From Bryobacterales bacterium (lineage in GTDB: Bacteria; Acidobacteriota; Terriglobia; Bryobacterales; Bryobacteraceae), in contig DNFG01000039.1 in assembly GCA_003487005.1 (NCBI GenBank), forward strand, positions 1-7,654: DNA of 7,654 nucleotides. Reading direction: 5' to 3'. This document shows, piece by piece, positions 1-7,144 of this stretch. The first letter of the stretch is position 1. Each line of letters starts with the position of its first letter. The position numbers were made by a program, and so were the translations under genes. Under the pieces are notes generated by a model. The model searched no databases. It was not told the DNA's origin and saw nothing but the letters and a program-made list of their open reading frames with translations.

Positions 1-2352
1 AAGATCAAAGACCTCGAGCCCGGTTTGCCGGAAGGAGTGAAGATCGTCTCCGCGTATGACCGTTCCGATCTGATTCTTCGTTCCATCGAAAACCTGAAGG
101 TAACGATTACCGAGGAAATGGTGATCGTGGCGCTGGTGATCTTCATTTTCCTCTGGCACATCCCGAGCGCGATCATCCCGGTATTGACGATTCCCATCGC
201 AATCATCATTTCATTCATCCCGATGAAGATGATGGGCGTCAGCGCCAACATTATGTCGCTCGGCGGCATCGCGATCGCAATTGGCGCAATGGTAGACGCC
301 GCCATCGTGGTGGTGGAGCAGACTCACAAGAAGCTTGAGGAGTGGGAGCGGACCGGACGCAAGGAGGACTACCACCGGGTAGTCATTGACGCAGTAAAAG
401 AAGTGGGAGGTCCCAGCTTCTTCGCACTGCTTGTGATCGCAGTCGCGTTCTTGCCGGTATTGACCCTGGAGGCGCAGGAAGGCCGGCTCTTCAAGCCGTT
501 AGCCTATACAAAGAACCTGTCCATGATCATCGCCGCCGTATTGGCCATCACCCTGGACCCGGCGATGAGGTTGTTATTCACGCACATGGAGAATTTTCGC
601 TTCCGGCCGCGTTGGCTGGCGCGTGTAGTGAATGCCGTGTTGGTTGGCAAGATCCACTCCGAGGAGAGCCACCCGATCAGCAGGATTCTGATAAAACTCT
701 ACGACCCCGTCTGCCGCTGGTCGCTGCGTTGGAAATACCTGGTCATCGCGGGAGCAGTTGCCATGGTTGTGGTGACCATCCCGATTTACGAGAAGCTCGG
801 GTCCGAGTTCATGCCCCCCCTCGATGAAGGCACGTTGCTTTACATGCCGTCGACGCTCCCTGGCATCTCGGTGGCGGAAGCGCAAAAGCTCATGCAGGCC
901 CAGAACAGGATCATCAAGAAGTTTCCCGAAGTCCTCACCGTACTGGGCAAGTCCGGCCGGGCTGAAACGTCCACCGATCCGGCGCCGTTTTCGATGATGG
1001 AAACCACGATCGTCTTGAAGCCGCAGGACCAGTGGCGCAAAGTCGACACCTGGTACTCGAAGTGGAACTGGGCGCCACGCTGGCTCAAGAACGCATTCGG
1101 GCACATCACTCCGGACCACATCTCAAGCGAACAACTCGTTGACGAGATGAACGCGGCCTTGCAGATGCCTGGTGTCTCGAACGCCTGGACGATGCCCATC
1201 AAGGGCCGTACCGACATGCTGACCACCGGAGTGCGCACCCCCGTGGGCATCAAGGTCTATGGCTCCGATCTGAAGCAAATCGAACAGATCGGCACGAACA
1301 TTGAGAGCGTTCTGCCGAAAGTGCGCGGAACTCGAAGCGTATTTGCTGAGAGAACGGGGGGAGGCTACTTTCTGGACTTCGATTGGAAGCGCGAGGAGAT
1401 GGCCCGTTACGGTCTCAGCATGGAGGATGTCCAAGGGGTGGTGATGAGCGCCGTGGGTGGGGAGAATGTGACGACCACCATCGAAGGCCGGGAACGCTAC
1501 CCCGTCAATGTGCGCTATCTGCAGGACTTTCGCAGCGACATCAACCGGCTCAGCCGCGTTCTGGTGCCGACTATGGACGGCAAAACGCAGATTCCGGTTT
1601 CGCAACTTGCCGACATCAAGCTTTCGAGCGGCCCCGCCATGTTGCGCGATGAGAACGGGATGCTCAATGGCTACGTTTACGTTGATGTCGCAGGGCGCGA
1701 CGTTGGCGGGTATGTGGAAGAGGCCAAAGAACTGATCCGCGAGAGCGTGAAACTTCCGGCCGGGTACACCCTGGTCTGGAGCGGACAGTACGAGTCCATG
1801 CAGCGGGTCCGGGAGAGACTAACGGTCATCCTGCCTCTGACGCTGTTTCTAATCATGATGCTGCTTTACATGAATACGAAGTCGCTTACGGAGACAATGC
1901 TGATCATCCTGGCCGTTCCGTTCTCGGCAGTAGGCGCGATCTGGTTCCTGTACCTGTTGGGCTACAACATGAGCATTGGCGTATGGGTTGGCTTGATCGC
2001 TCTGCTTGGTGTCGACGCCGAGACGGCGATCTTCATGCTGCTCTACTTAAACATCGCTTATGAAGGCGCGAAGAAGGAAGGCAAGATGAACAGTCTGGCC
2101 GACCTTCAAAACGCGATCCACGACGGCGCCGTCAAGCGCATCCGCCCGAAGTTCATGACGGTTGCCGTGATGTTCATGGGGCTGGTCCCGATCATGTGGT
2201 CTACGGGAGCTGGCGCGGATGTGATGAGACGTATCGCGGCTCCCATGATCGGTGGCATCTTCACGTCCTTCATTCTCGAATTGGTGGTCTACCCCGCAAT
2301 TTATGAGGTCTGGAAATGGAACACAGAAGTCAAAAAACTAGTCGTTTCGTAG
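1..2352 (+). CDS. cusA: CusA/CzcA-family heavy-metal efflux RND permease (HME-RND), 5'-truncated by window edge
   Basis: Inner-membrane proton-driven pump subunit of a CusCBA-type tripartite complex exporting Cu+ (and probably Ag+) across the envelope. The reading frame is open from base 1, so the gene starts upstream; 783 residues are visible against about 1,040 in the family. Residues 1-20 match the family stretch before TM2 (LPEGVKIV, YDRSDLI). Compared from memory with E. coli CusA, the proton-relay residues D405, E939 and K984 are present as D99, E674 and K717. The three-methionine periplasmic site M573/M623/M672 is present as M282, M332 and M406. Channel methionines M403, M486 and M1009 match M97, M175 and M742, but M410 is replaced by V104. 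An aromatic-rich insert of about 25 residues lies between M332 and M406. The retained methionines favour Cu+/Ag+ over Zn/Co/Cd (CzcA). The last 37 bases overlap the next gene. The adaptor and outer-membrane genes are not in the window. Confidence 0.95.
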   Translation, partial: KIKDLEPGLPEGVKIVSAYDRSDLILRSIENLKVTITEEMVIVALVIFIFLWHIPSAIIPVLTIPIAIIISFIPMKMMGVSANIMSLGGIAIAIGAMVDAAIVVVEQTHKKLEEWERTGRKEDYHRVVIDAVKEVGGPSFFALLVIAVAFLPVLTLEAQEGRLFKPLAYTKNLSMIIAAVLAITLDPAMRLLFTHMENFRFRPRWLARVVNAVLVGKIHSEESHPISRILIKLYDPVCRWSLRWKYLVIAGAVAMVVVTIPIYEKLGSEFMPPLDEGTLLYMPSTLPGISVAEAQKLMQAQNRIIKKFPEVLTVLGKSGRAETSTDPAPFSMMETTIVLKPQDQWRKVDTWYSKWNWAPRWLKNAFGHITPDHISSEQLVDEMNAALQMPGVSNAWTMPIKGRTDMLTTGVRTPVGIKVYGSDLKQIEQIGTNIESVLPKVRGTRSVFAERTGGGYFLDFDWKREEMARYGLSMEDVQGVVMSAVGGENVTTTIEGRERYPVNVRYLQDFRSDINRLSRVLVPTMDGKTQIPVSQLADIKLSSGPAMLRDENGMLNGYVYVDVAGRDVGGYVEEAKELIRESVKLPAGYTLVWSGQYESMQRVRERLTVILPLTLFLIMMLLYMNTKSLTETMLIILAVPFSAVGAIWFLYLLGYNMSIGVWVGLIALLGVDAETAIFMLLYLNIAYEGAKKEGKMNSLADLQNAIHDGAVKRIRPKFMTVAVMFMGLVPIMWSTGAGADVMRRIAAPMIGGIFTSFILELVVYPAIYEVWKWNTEVKKLVVS

Positions 2353-3128
2353 GTCTGGTCGTAGCGCTCCTCGCGCTCGTCCCAGCGGGGGCGGCCGAAC
2401 TCACGTATCAAGTTCGCCACGATCGTCCGCTGCACGACCACCGTTGGATTCTCAAGACCAAGGTAAGCGAAGGCGTGCTGACGATCAACGACCAAGGCGT
2501 CGGTTACCAGCAGGTGATCCCTGAGGGCAAGCGAAAGAAGAATGCCAAGAAGCCGCCAAAGCTGGAGAGCGTTCAGTTTGACTATCAGGACATCCAGGAG
2601 CTCTGGGTGTCCCCGGACAAACTGGTGCTCGTCGCCTACAAGGATCGAAAGTGGCTTCTCGGCATCGACAAGGAATTCGAATTCCTCTTACCCAAGGGGA
2701 AGTCCTTCGAAGACGCCTACGCGATGTTGAAGGACAAGCTGGACAGGCGATTCGTCGCGGCGATGGCCGATCCCCAACCCAACGTGGTGTGGGAACTGCC
2801 GGTGAAACTCCTGGGGACCATCAAAGGGTCGGAGGGCATACTCCAGGTCGGGCCGGATCGGATTGTCTACAAAACTGACCGGTCGCGCCAATCGCGCACC
2901 TGGCGGTATCAGGACATTGAGAACGTCAGCACCTCAGACCGTTACCAGCTCACGCTCACGACCTACGAACGGGCCAAGACGCACTACGGCAGCATGAAGG
3001 GCTTCAACTTCCAACTCAAGCGACCGTTGGACGAGAAGCGCTTTGAGGCGCTGTGGCGGCGCCTAAACCAGGACAAAGGGCTTCAGTTTTTGACTTCGAT
3101 CGAAGAAAGGAATCAAACAGCAAAATGA
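2316..3128 (+). CDS. Secreted protein of unknown function with duplicated PH-like domain
   Basis: A 270-residue protein that I cannot assign to a named family. The N-terminus (residues 1-27) has basic residues, a hydrophobic run (VGLVVALLALV) and a PAGAA site, so it looks like a Sec signal peptide and the product is probably periplasmic. The rest contains two related units, about residues 51-142 and 172-250. Each opens with SEG(V/I)L, has a (F/W)xYQDI motif in the middle, and ends in an F-x-F-x-L strand followed by an amphipathic helix (FEDAYAMLKDKL; KRFEALWRRL). This strand-then-helix pattern resembles bacterial PH-like domains; that is inference. Unit A carries an extra Lys-rich loop (residues 71-82). 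The ATG at 2316 lies inside the end of cusA, with GAGG at 2305-2308 seven bases upstream, so translation is probably coupled to the pump. The stop overlaps the next start (ATGA). No Cys or Met-rich metal site is seen. Confidence 0.88.
   Translation: MEHRSQKTSRFVGLVVALLALVPAGAAELTYQVRHDRPLHDHRWILKTKVSEGVLTINDQGVGYQQVIPEGKRKKNAKKPPKLESVQFDYQDIQELWVSPDKLVLVAYKDRKWLLGIDKEFEFLLPKGKSFEDAYAMLKDKLDRRFVAAMADPQPNVVWELPVKLLGTIKGSEGILQVGPDRIVYKTDRSRQSRTWRYQDIENVSTSDRYQLTLTTYERAKTHYGSMKGFNFQLKRPLDEKRFEALWRRLNQDKGLQFLTSIEERNQTAK
2466..2741 (+). repeat. PH-like unit A of the internal protein duplication
   Basis: First copy (protein residues 51-142) of the duplicated module. Landmarks are SEGVL, FDYQDI, KLVL, FEFLL and the closing helix FEDAYAMLKDKL. 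It aligns by order and spacing with unit B at 2829-3065, apart from a Lys-rich insertion near residues 71-82. The similarity is at protein level and suggests an old duplication. Confidence 0.6.
2829..3065 (+). repeat. PH-like unit B of the internal protein duplication
   Basis: Second copy (protein residues 172-250), with landmarks SEGIL, WRYQDI, QLTL, FNFQL and the closing helix KRFEALWRRL. It lacks the Lys-rich loop of unit A and has a longer loop before the F-x-F strand (TYERAKTHYGSMKG). Confidence 0.6.
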
Positions 3129-3481
3129 ACAAGTTCATCAGCACACTTATCTTTGGCGCGGCGCTGCTCGCCGCCGCCGACAAACCGCAAACGTTCACTG
3201 GAGTCATCACCGACACCATGTGCGGAGCCAAGCACACCATGGGCATCACGCCGGACGACAAGTGCGTCCGGGAGTGCGTAAAGATGGACCCGAAGAAGTG
3301 GAAGTATGCGCTGCTGGTCGGAAAGGACATCTACGTACTGAGTGATCAACAGACCCCGGAGAAATTCGCGGCCCAGAAGGTCACCGTAACCGGAACTCTG
3401 TTCGAGAAGACGAAGGTCCTCAAAGTCGACAAGATTGAAGCTGCACCAGCGGCCAGCGGGCACGCCGGCCATTCGCACTAG
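3125..3481 (+). CDS. Small exported Cys/His protein (paralogue 1), putative periplasmic metal-binding
   Basis: A 118-residue protein. The start at 3125 was chosen because its ATG overlaps the previous stop in an ATGA and is followed directly by a signal peptide (MNKFISTLIFGAALLAAA, cleavage near residue 18). A purine-rich AAGGA sits at 3107-3111, 13 bases upstream, which is long, so coupling to the upstream gene probably matters. The mature part has D30-x2-C33-x3-H37-x9-C47-x3-C51. It then shows short beta-type stretches (YALLV, IYVLS, KVTVTGTLF, KVLKVDKIEA) that look OB-like, and a His-rich tail GHAGHSH. It resembles small secreted proteins of unknown function common in Acidobacteriota (a DUF5818-type domain is possible, from memory). 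The next gene shares the motif and order. A copper-binding or buffering role is inferred from ligands and neighbours only; a lipoprotein Cys is absent. Confidence 0.88.
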   Translation: MNKFISTLIFGAALLAAADKPQTFTGVITDTMCGAKHTMGITPDDKCVRECVKMDPKKWKYALLVGKDIYVLSDQQTPEKFAAQKVTVTGTLFEKTKVLKVDKIEAAPAASGHAGHSH

Positions 3482-3485
3482 GGAG
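3480..3485 (+). promoter_or_regulatory. Ribosome binding site for the 3492 gene
   Basis: AGGGAG overlaps the TAG stop of the preceding gene and stands 6 bases before the ATG at 3492. It decides the start: an earlier in-frame extension from 3435 would have no such site and would put charged residues before the signal peptide. Confidence 0.75.
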
Positions 3486-3491
3486 ACACCA

Positions 3492-3881
3492 ATGAAAAGC
3501 AAACTTCAGGCAGGATTTGTACTTCTGGTCGTGCTGGGTGCGGGCGGCGCGTTCGCCTGGCAAGAGCATTCGCATGAACACCAGGGCGGGAAGACCGCCC
3601 AGATCACGGGCCAGGTGGTCGACATCGCCTGCTTTGTTGGCCACAACAGTTCGGGGCCGAGTCATGCAAAGTGCGCCGAGGCCTGCGCTCGCGCCGGAAA
3701 TCCCCTCGCCATCTATGACGAGGCCACGAAGACCCTGTACTTGCCTGTGTCTTTGGATCACAAGAACCCGAACGCGAAGTTGATGGGCTTCATCGAGAAG
3801 AAGGTCAAGGTCTCGGGTACCGTGATGGAGAAGGCCGAGCTCAAGGGTATCGCCATCGAGAAAGTGGAAGCGTTCCAGTAG
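3492..3881 (+). CDS. Small exported Cys/His protein (paralogue 2), putative periplasmic metal-binding
   Basis: A 129-residue protein with a signal peptide (MKSKLQAGFVLLVVLGAGGAFA, cleavage expected after residue 22). The mature protein then begins with a His-rich stretch, WQEHSHEHQGG. Its core has D44-x2-C47-x3-H51-x9-C61-x3-C65, exactly the ligand spacing of the preceding protein. It ends with the same kind of strand series (KTLYLPV, KKVKVSGTVMEK, GIAIEKVEAF). In paralogue 1 the His-rich segment is at the C-terminus; here it is at the N-terminus. The start follows the previous stop by 10 bases, with a good ribosome binding site, so the two are cotranscribed. The shared C/H/C/C set next to a CusA pump and a Cu+ ATPase suggests periplasmic copper binding, which is an inference. 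A structural role for the cysteines (disulfide plus one free thiol) is the main alternative. Confidence 0.88.
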   Translation: MKSKLQAGFVLLVVLGAGGAFAWQEHSHEHQGGKTAQITGQVVDIACFVGHNSSGPSHAKCAEACARAGNPLAIYDEATKTLYLPVSLDHKNPNAKLMGFIEKKVKVSGTVMEKAELKGIAIEKVEAFQ

Positions 3882-3919
3882 AGCCTCGACGCAGTTGGTT
3901 CCAGCCTGTTGCGAACAAG

Positions 3920-3941
3920 CGTGCTGGCACAAGCCGGCACG
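3920..3941 (+). other. GC-rich hairpin in the gap before copA
   Basis: Within the 138-base gap 3882-4019, CGTGCTGG (3920-3927) pairs with CCGGCACG (3934-3941) around a 6-base loop, with one G-T pair in an 8-bp stem. No T-run follows, so it is not a standard intrinsic terminator. It could attenuate read-through from the cus operon or stabilise an mRNA end. I see no convincing -35/-10 pair in the gap, so whether copA has its own promoter is open. Confidence 0.4.
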
Positions 3942-4005
3942 GACCCGAGCGCAGGCCGTCGAGGGCAGTCGAGCCGTAAGGCCTTGTCTTGATGGAATCG
4001 AGAGG

Positions 4006-4012
4006 AAGGAGG
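4006..4012 (+). promoter_or_regulatory. Strong ribosome binding site of copA
   Basis: AAGGAGG, a near-perfect anti-16S match, lies 7 bases before the ATG at 4020 and fixes the start of the ATPase. Confidence 0.85.
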
Positions 4013-4019
4013 TCGTCGT

Positions 4020-6491
4020 ATGGAGCACAAGCAAGGGGGGCACGCCGCGCATCGCCGCGAGTTGCCGCCAAGCGAACCATCACGTGATCCGGTCTGCGGC
4101 ATGAGCGTGGACCCGGCGTCCACCAGTCTGACGGAATCGTCCGGCGGACGAGCCTATTACTTCTGCAGCCAGCACTGCTTGGAGAAGTTCCGGAGCGAGC
4201 CAGACAGGTACGTCGTTCCGCCACCTGCCCCGTCGCGCGCAATGGCATCGGGTTCCGCTTCAACTGCGGCTGAGTATACGTGTCCGATGCATCCCGAAAT
4301 CCTCCAGGAAGGACCTGGCTCCTGCCCGAAGTGCGGAATGGGCTTAGAACCTCTTGCGCCGCCGTCGGCCAGCCGCACCGAGTACGTTTGCCCCATGCAC
4401 CCGGAAATCGTGCGGAGCGAGCCAGGAAGCTGTCCGATCTGCGGCATGGCGCTTGAACCCAAGGTGGTTTCGGCCGACGAGGAACAGAATCCCGAACTGG
4501 CCGGCATGACCCGACGGTTCTGGATCAGCGTCGTCTTGACCATCCCGGTAGTGATCGCCGCGATGGGAGAGATGATCCCCGGACAGCCTCTGCAACAACT
4601 TGCCTCGAAGGGGACCTGGACATGGATTGAACTCCTCCTCAGCAGCCCTGTGATCCTGTGGGGCGGCTGGCCGTTCTTTGTTCGCGGCTGGCATTCGGTT
4701 GTCAACCGGAGCCTGAACATGTTCACGCTCATCGGCCTCGGCGTGTCGGTTGCCTATACGTACAGTCTCATCGCCACACTGGCGCCCGGAGTGTTCCCTG
4801 TAGCCTTCCGTGACAACGGCGGCAACGTCGCAGTTTACTACGAGGCTGCCGCTGTCATTGTCACGTTGGTTCTGCTCGGCCAGGTCCTGGAACTGAGGGC
4901 ACGCAGCAAGACCGGGTCAGCCATCAAGGCCCTTCTCGGCCTTGCACCGAAGATTGCACGCCTGGTACGCGAAGACGGTTCAGAAGCGGATGTCCCGTTG
5001 GAACATGTGCAGGTTGGGGCGCATCTCCGCATCCGGCCAGGAGAAAGAGTTCCAGTGGATGGCGTGGTTGTGGAGGGGAAGAGCAGTGTGGACGAGTCCA
5101 TGATCACCGGCGAACCGATTCCGGTTGAAAAGGGTGCTGGCGATCGGGTGACGGGGGCCACTTTGAATGGTACCGGGACGTTGGTAATGCGGGCCGACCG
5201 CGTCGGCTCGGAGACTATGCTGGCGCAGATCGTGCGAATGGTGTCTGAAGCGCAGAGGAGCCGCGCACCGATTCAAAAGCTGGCCGATCAGGTGGCCGGC
5301 TACTTCGTACCCATCGTGGTCGGTGTCTCAGTATTGACGTTCGTCATTTGGTCTCTGGTGGGACCGCAACCTCGAATGGCCCACGCTTTGATCGCGGCGG
5401 TGGCAGTGCTGATCATTGCTTGCCCATGCGCATTGGGCTTGGCGACGCCGATGTCGATAATGGTTGCGGCGGGCAAAGGTGCGACGATGGGTGTGCTGTT
5501 CAAGAACGCCGAGGCCATCGAGTTCATGCGTAAGGTGGACACTTTGGTTGTGGACAAGACCGGAACGCTCACCGAAGGCAAGCCGAGACTTATCGCGGTG
5601 AGACCTGCGCCCGGCTTTGATGAGGCGCGGCTGCTACAACTGGCTGCGAGTCTTGAGCGTGCGAGTGAACACCCCCTTGCAGCCGCCATCGTGGCTGGAG
5701 CGGAATCGCGCGGCATTCCGGTTCTCGCCGCTGAGAGATTTGAATCCATGACGGGCAAGGGCGTTAGGGCACGCGTGGATGGGTTGGAATTGCTCCTCGG
5801 CAACCGCCCATTGATGGAAGACTTCAGTGTCAATCCGGAGAGCATGACCCAGGAGGCTGAGACGATGCGCGCGGACGGACAAACCGTCATGTTCGTCGCC
5901 GTGGACGGCAAACTCGCGGGGCTGATCGGTGTCGCGGACCCAATCAAGGCGACCACGGCGGAAGCCATTCGGCAGTTGCACGAAGAGAACATCCGAGTCG
6001 TCATGTTGACCGGGGATAGTCGAACGACGGCGCAGGCGGTGGCCAGCAAGCTGGGAATCGACGATGTGATTGCCGAAGTGCTACCGGAAGACAAGAGCAA
6101 CGCAGTTGGGCGGCTTCAGAGAGAGGGCCGGTTCGTGGCCATGGCAGGCGACGGCATCAACGACGCCCCAGCGCTGGCGAAGGCCCAGATCGGGATTGCC
6201 ATGGGAACAGGTACTGACGTGGCGATGGAGAGCGCCGGCGTGACCCTCGTCAAAGGTGACCTCGGGGGCATCGTCCGGGCGCGACGCCTGAGCCGCGCCA
6301 CGATGCGAAACATCAAGCAGAACCTGTTCTTTGCCTTCGTCTACAACGCTCTCGGAGTGCCCATCGCGGCCGGAGTGCTCTACCCCATCTTTGGATTGCT
6401 GTTGAGCCCGATGATCGCGGCGGCCGCAATGAGTTTCAGCTCCGTCTCAGTGGTCGGCAATGCCTTGCGCCTCCGACGAGCAGCGGCGTGA
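4020..6491 (+). CDS. copA: Copper-translocating P1B-type ATPase with N-terminal YHS domain and two heavy-metal-binding modules
   Basis: An 823-residue inner-membrane ATPase exporting Cu+ (possibly Ag+) from the cytoplasm. After a His-containing start, residues 22-65 form a YHS/TRASH-type domain (C26; C49-x3-C53). Residues 85-111 and 121-147 are two CPMHPE...CPxCGM modules. No HMA domain with MxCxxC is present. Membrane segments start near residue 167. The A-domain has TGE at 363-365. The transport motif is CPC (468-470). The phosphorylated Asp is D512 in DKTGTLT; the nucleotide-binding HP is at 551-552, TGDS at 664-667 and GDGINDAP at 710-717. The C-terminal membrane pair carries YN (775-776) and MSFSS (804-808), the MxxSS pattern of Cu+-specific P1B-1 pumps. 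The architecture matches the silver/copper ATPases of the SilP/CopF type. It lies 138 bases behind the cus-type operon on the same strand and converges on the NosL-like gene. All catalytic residues are intact. Confidence 0.96.
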   Translation: MEHKQGGHAAHRRELPPSEPSRDPVCGMSVDPASTSLTESSGGRAYYFCSQHCLEKFRSEPDRYVVPPPAPSRAMASGSASTAAEYTCPMHPEILQEGPGSCPKCGMGLEPLAPPSASRTEYVCPMHPEIVRSEPGSCPICGMALEPKVVSADEEQNPELAGMTRRFWISVVLTIPVVIAAMGEMIPGQPLQQLASKGTWTWIELLLSSPVILWGGWPFFVRGWHSVVNRSLNMFTLIGLGVSVAYTYSLIATLAPGVFPVAFRDNGGNVAVYYEAAAVIVTLVLLGQVLELRARSKTGSAIKALLGLAPKIARLVREDGSEADVPLEHVQVGAHLRIRPGERVPVDGVVVEGKSSVDESMITGEPIPVEKGAGDRVTGATLNGTGTLVMRADRVGSETMLAQIVRMVSEAQRSRAPIQKLADQVAGYFVPIVVGVSVLTFVIWSLVGPQPRMAHALIAAVAVLIIACPCALGLATPMSIMVAAGKGATMGVLFKNAEAIEFMRKVDTLVVDKTGTLTEGKPRLIAVRPAPGFDEARLLQLAASLERASEHPLAAAIVAGAESRGIPVLAAERFESMTGKGVRARVDGLELLLGNRPLMEDFSVNPESMTQEAETMRADGQTVMFVAVDGKLAGLIGVADPIKATTAEAIRQLHEENIRVVMLTGDSRTTAQAVASKLGIDDVIAEVLPEDKSNAVGRLQREGRFVAMAGDGINDAPALAKAQIGIAMGTGTDVAMESAGVTLVKGDLGGIVRARRLSRATMRNIKQNLFFAFVYNALGVPIAAGVLYPIFGLLLSPMIAAAAMSFSSVSVVGNALRLRRAAA
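4272..4352 (+). repeat. Heavy-metal-binding module 1 in the ATPase N-terminus
   Basis: A 27-residue unit from [10 protein letters not shown] to CGMGLEP (protein residues 85-111), with Cys at 88, 102 and 105 and His at 91. It repeats with a 36-residue period in module 2. The DNA of the two copies has diverged clearly, so the duplication is not recent. Confidence 0.85.
4380..4460 (+). repeat. Heavy-metal-binding module 2 in the ATPase N-terminus
   Basis: Second 27-residue unit, from [10 protein letters not shown] to CGMALEP (protein residues 121-147), with Cys at 124, 138 and 141 and His at 127. It is the same length as module 1 with no internal gap. The membrane domain begins about 20 residues later. 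Confidence 0.85.
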
Positions 6492-6569
6492 GCCATCCAT
6501 TTCCGCTTGGGAGAACACCGCCTATTGGAGTCGCAAAGACCTGGTCACGTCTGGCCGCCCGGAGAAGAC

Positions 6570-6600
6570 TTTCAGTAGCAGCAGGCTGCTATCGCTGAAA
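6570..6600. terminator. Imperfect hairpin at the copA / NosL-like convergent junction
   Basis: TTTCAG (6570-6575) pairs with CTGAAA (6595-6600), and TAGCAG (6576-6581) pairs with CTGCTA (6586-6591) around a CAGG loop, with a three-base TCG bulge on one side. It lies 79 bases after the copA stop and contains the stop codon (6589-6591) of the minus-strand gene. Its position between convergent genes suits a two-way terminator, but neither strand has a clear T-run after the stem, so the call is tentative. The rest of the gap 6492-6569 shows nothing recognisable. Confidence 0.4.
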
Positions 6601-7080
6601 CGCCGAGGCGAAGGCGGAGAACCTGTCAACTTGGCCTCCATGTTCGGCTACGAAAGCTTGGGCGGCCTTCATATCACGGAAGGCGAGGATGCTTGGGGAG
6701 CATCGGTCGAACTGAGCGTGCACCGGCTGTTTGTCAGGAGTAATGACCGCCTCGTGACGGGTGCAGGGGTTGATATCGCTGTTTTGCACGATGTACGACT
6801 CCGAAGGGACTAGGGCGCCGCCTCGCATGTAGTCGGTCAGCTGCGTGACCTGAACCGGCTTGCCTGCCTGTTGATGTTCAGATAAGGCGCAGGCGGGACA
6901 GCAGTAATAGCCGAGCTTGCCATTGATCGACGCTATGGTTCGCGAGTGGTCGTGGACTGGGCGGGAACAGGCGCGACAAGTTTGATGTTCCCGCCGTGCG
7001 ACGTAGCGCCAACCTGAGTAGCCTAGGCCTACGAGCGCAAGAATCGAAACGAACCCGAAAGCGAAGGACCTTTGATTCAT
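6589..7080 (-). CDS. Membrane-anchored NosL-like Cys-rich protein, putative copper chaperone
   Basis: A 163-residue protein. Residues 6-28 form one hydrophobic segment without a lipobox, so it is probably tethered to the inner membrane with its C-terminal part outside. Seven cysteines follow: C35-x2-C38, C60-C61-x2-C64, C106 and C127, plus H43 and H45. C38-x21-C60-x3-C64 fits the spacing of TRASH/YHS-type metal knuckles. The C-terminal part (CSPSILAF near 127-134, AFVAEHGGQVDRF near 142-154) resembles NosL, the copper-binding accessory lipoprotein of nitrous oxide reductase. The usual NosL CGM motif is replaced by CSR, and no nos genes are visible. The start at 7080 was chosen over one 7 codons upstream because CCTCC (GGAGG on the coding strand) stands 7 bases before it. 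A periplasmic copper carrier is the best guess, from family and context. Confidence 0.8.
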   Translation of the reverse strand: MNQRSFAFGFVSILALVGLGYSGWRYVARREHQTCRACSRPVHDHSRTIASINGKLGYYCCPACALSEHQQAGKPVQVTQLTDYMRGGALVPSESYIVQNSDINPCTRHEAVITPDKQPVHAQFDRCSPSILAFRDMKAAQAFVAEHGGQVDRFSAFASAFQR

Positions 7081-7087
7081 AGCCACC

Positions 7088-7092
7088 CCTCC
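7088..7092 (-). promoter_or_regulatory. Ribosome binding site of the NosL-like gene
   Basis: On the minus strand this reads GGAGG inside a purine-rich GGGGAGGGG, 7 bases before the ATG at 7080-7078. It decides between this start and the upstream in-frame alternative at 7101. Confidence 0.8.
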
Positions 7093-7144
7093 CCTGAGCA
7101 AATGCTACATCCGAAGGAATCGCACCACAAGCTAGGCGCGCCGT

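Noticed and set aside
25..27. TTG at 25 as the start of the RND permease
   Set aside because: The frame is open to base 1 and the residues before it match the family, so the gene continues upstream of the window.
3053..3124. Upstream in-frame extension of the first small Cys/His protein
   Set aside because: The extension is charged, lies inside the preceding gene and would bury the signal peptide; the ATGA-overlap start at 3125 is better.
3920..3941. Intrinsic terminator after the small Cys/His genes
   Set aside because: The stem is good, but the following bases have no T-run; recorded only as a hairpin.
3420..4052. 210-residue minus-strand frame across the small Cys/His gene and the copA leader
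   Set aside because: It is antisense to a gene with a signal peptide and good ribosome binding site; its translation shows no family features.
5300..6100. 266-residue open frame on the minus strand inside copA
   Set aside because: It is antisense to the catalytic core of an intact ATPase, is low-complexity (Ser/Thr/Ala-rich) and has no ribosome binding site; it follows from GC-rich codon use.
6460..6813. 117-residue plus-strand frame after copA
   Set aside because: It starts inside copA and is antisense to the Cys-rich NosL-like gene, which has the better start signal and a recognisable pattern.
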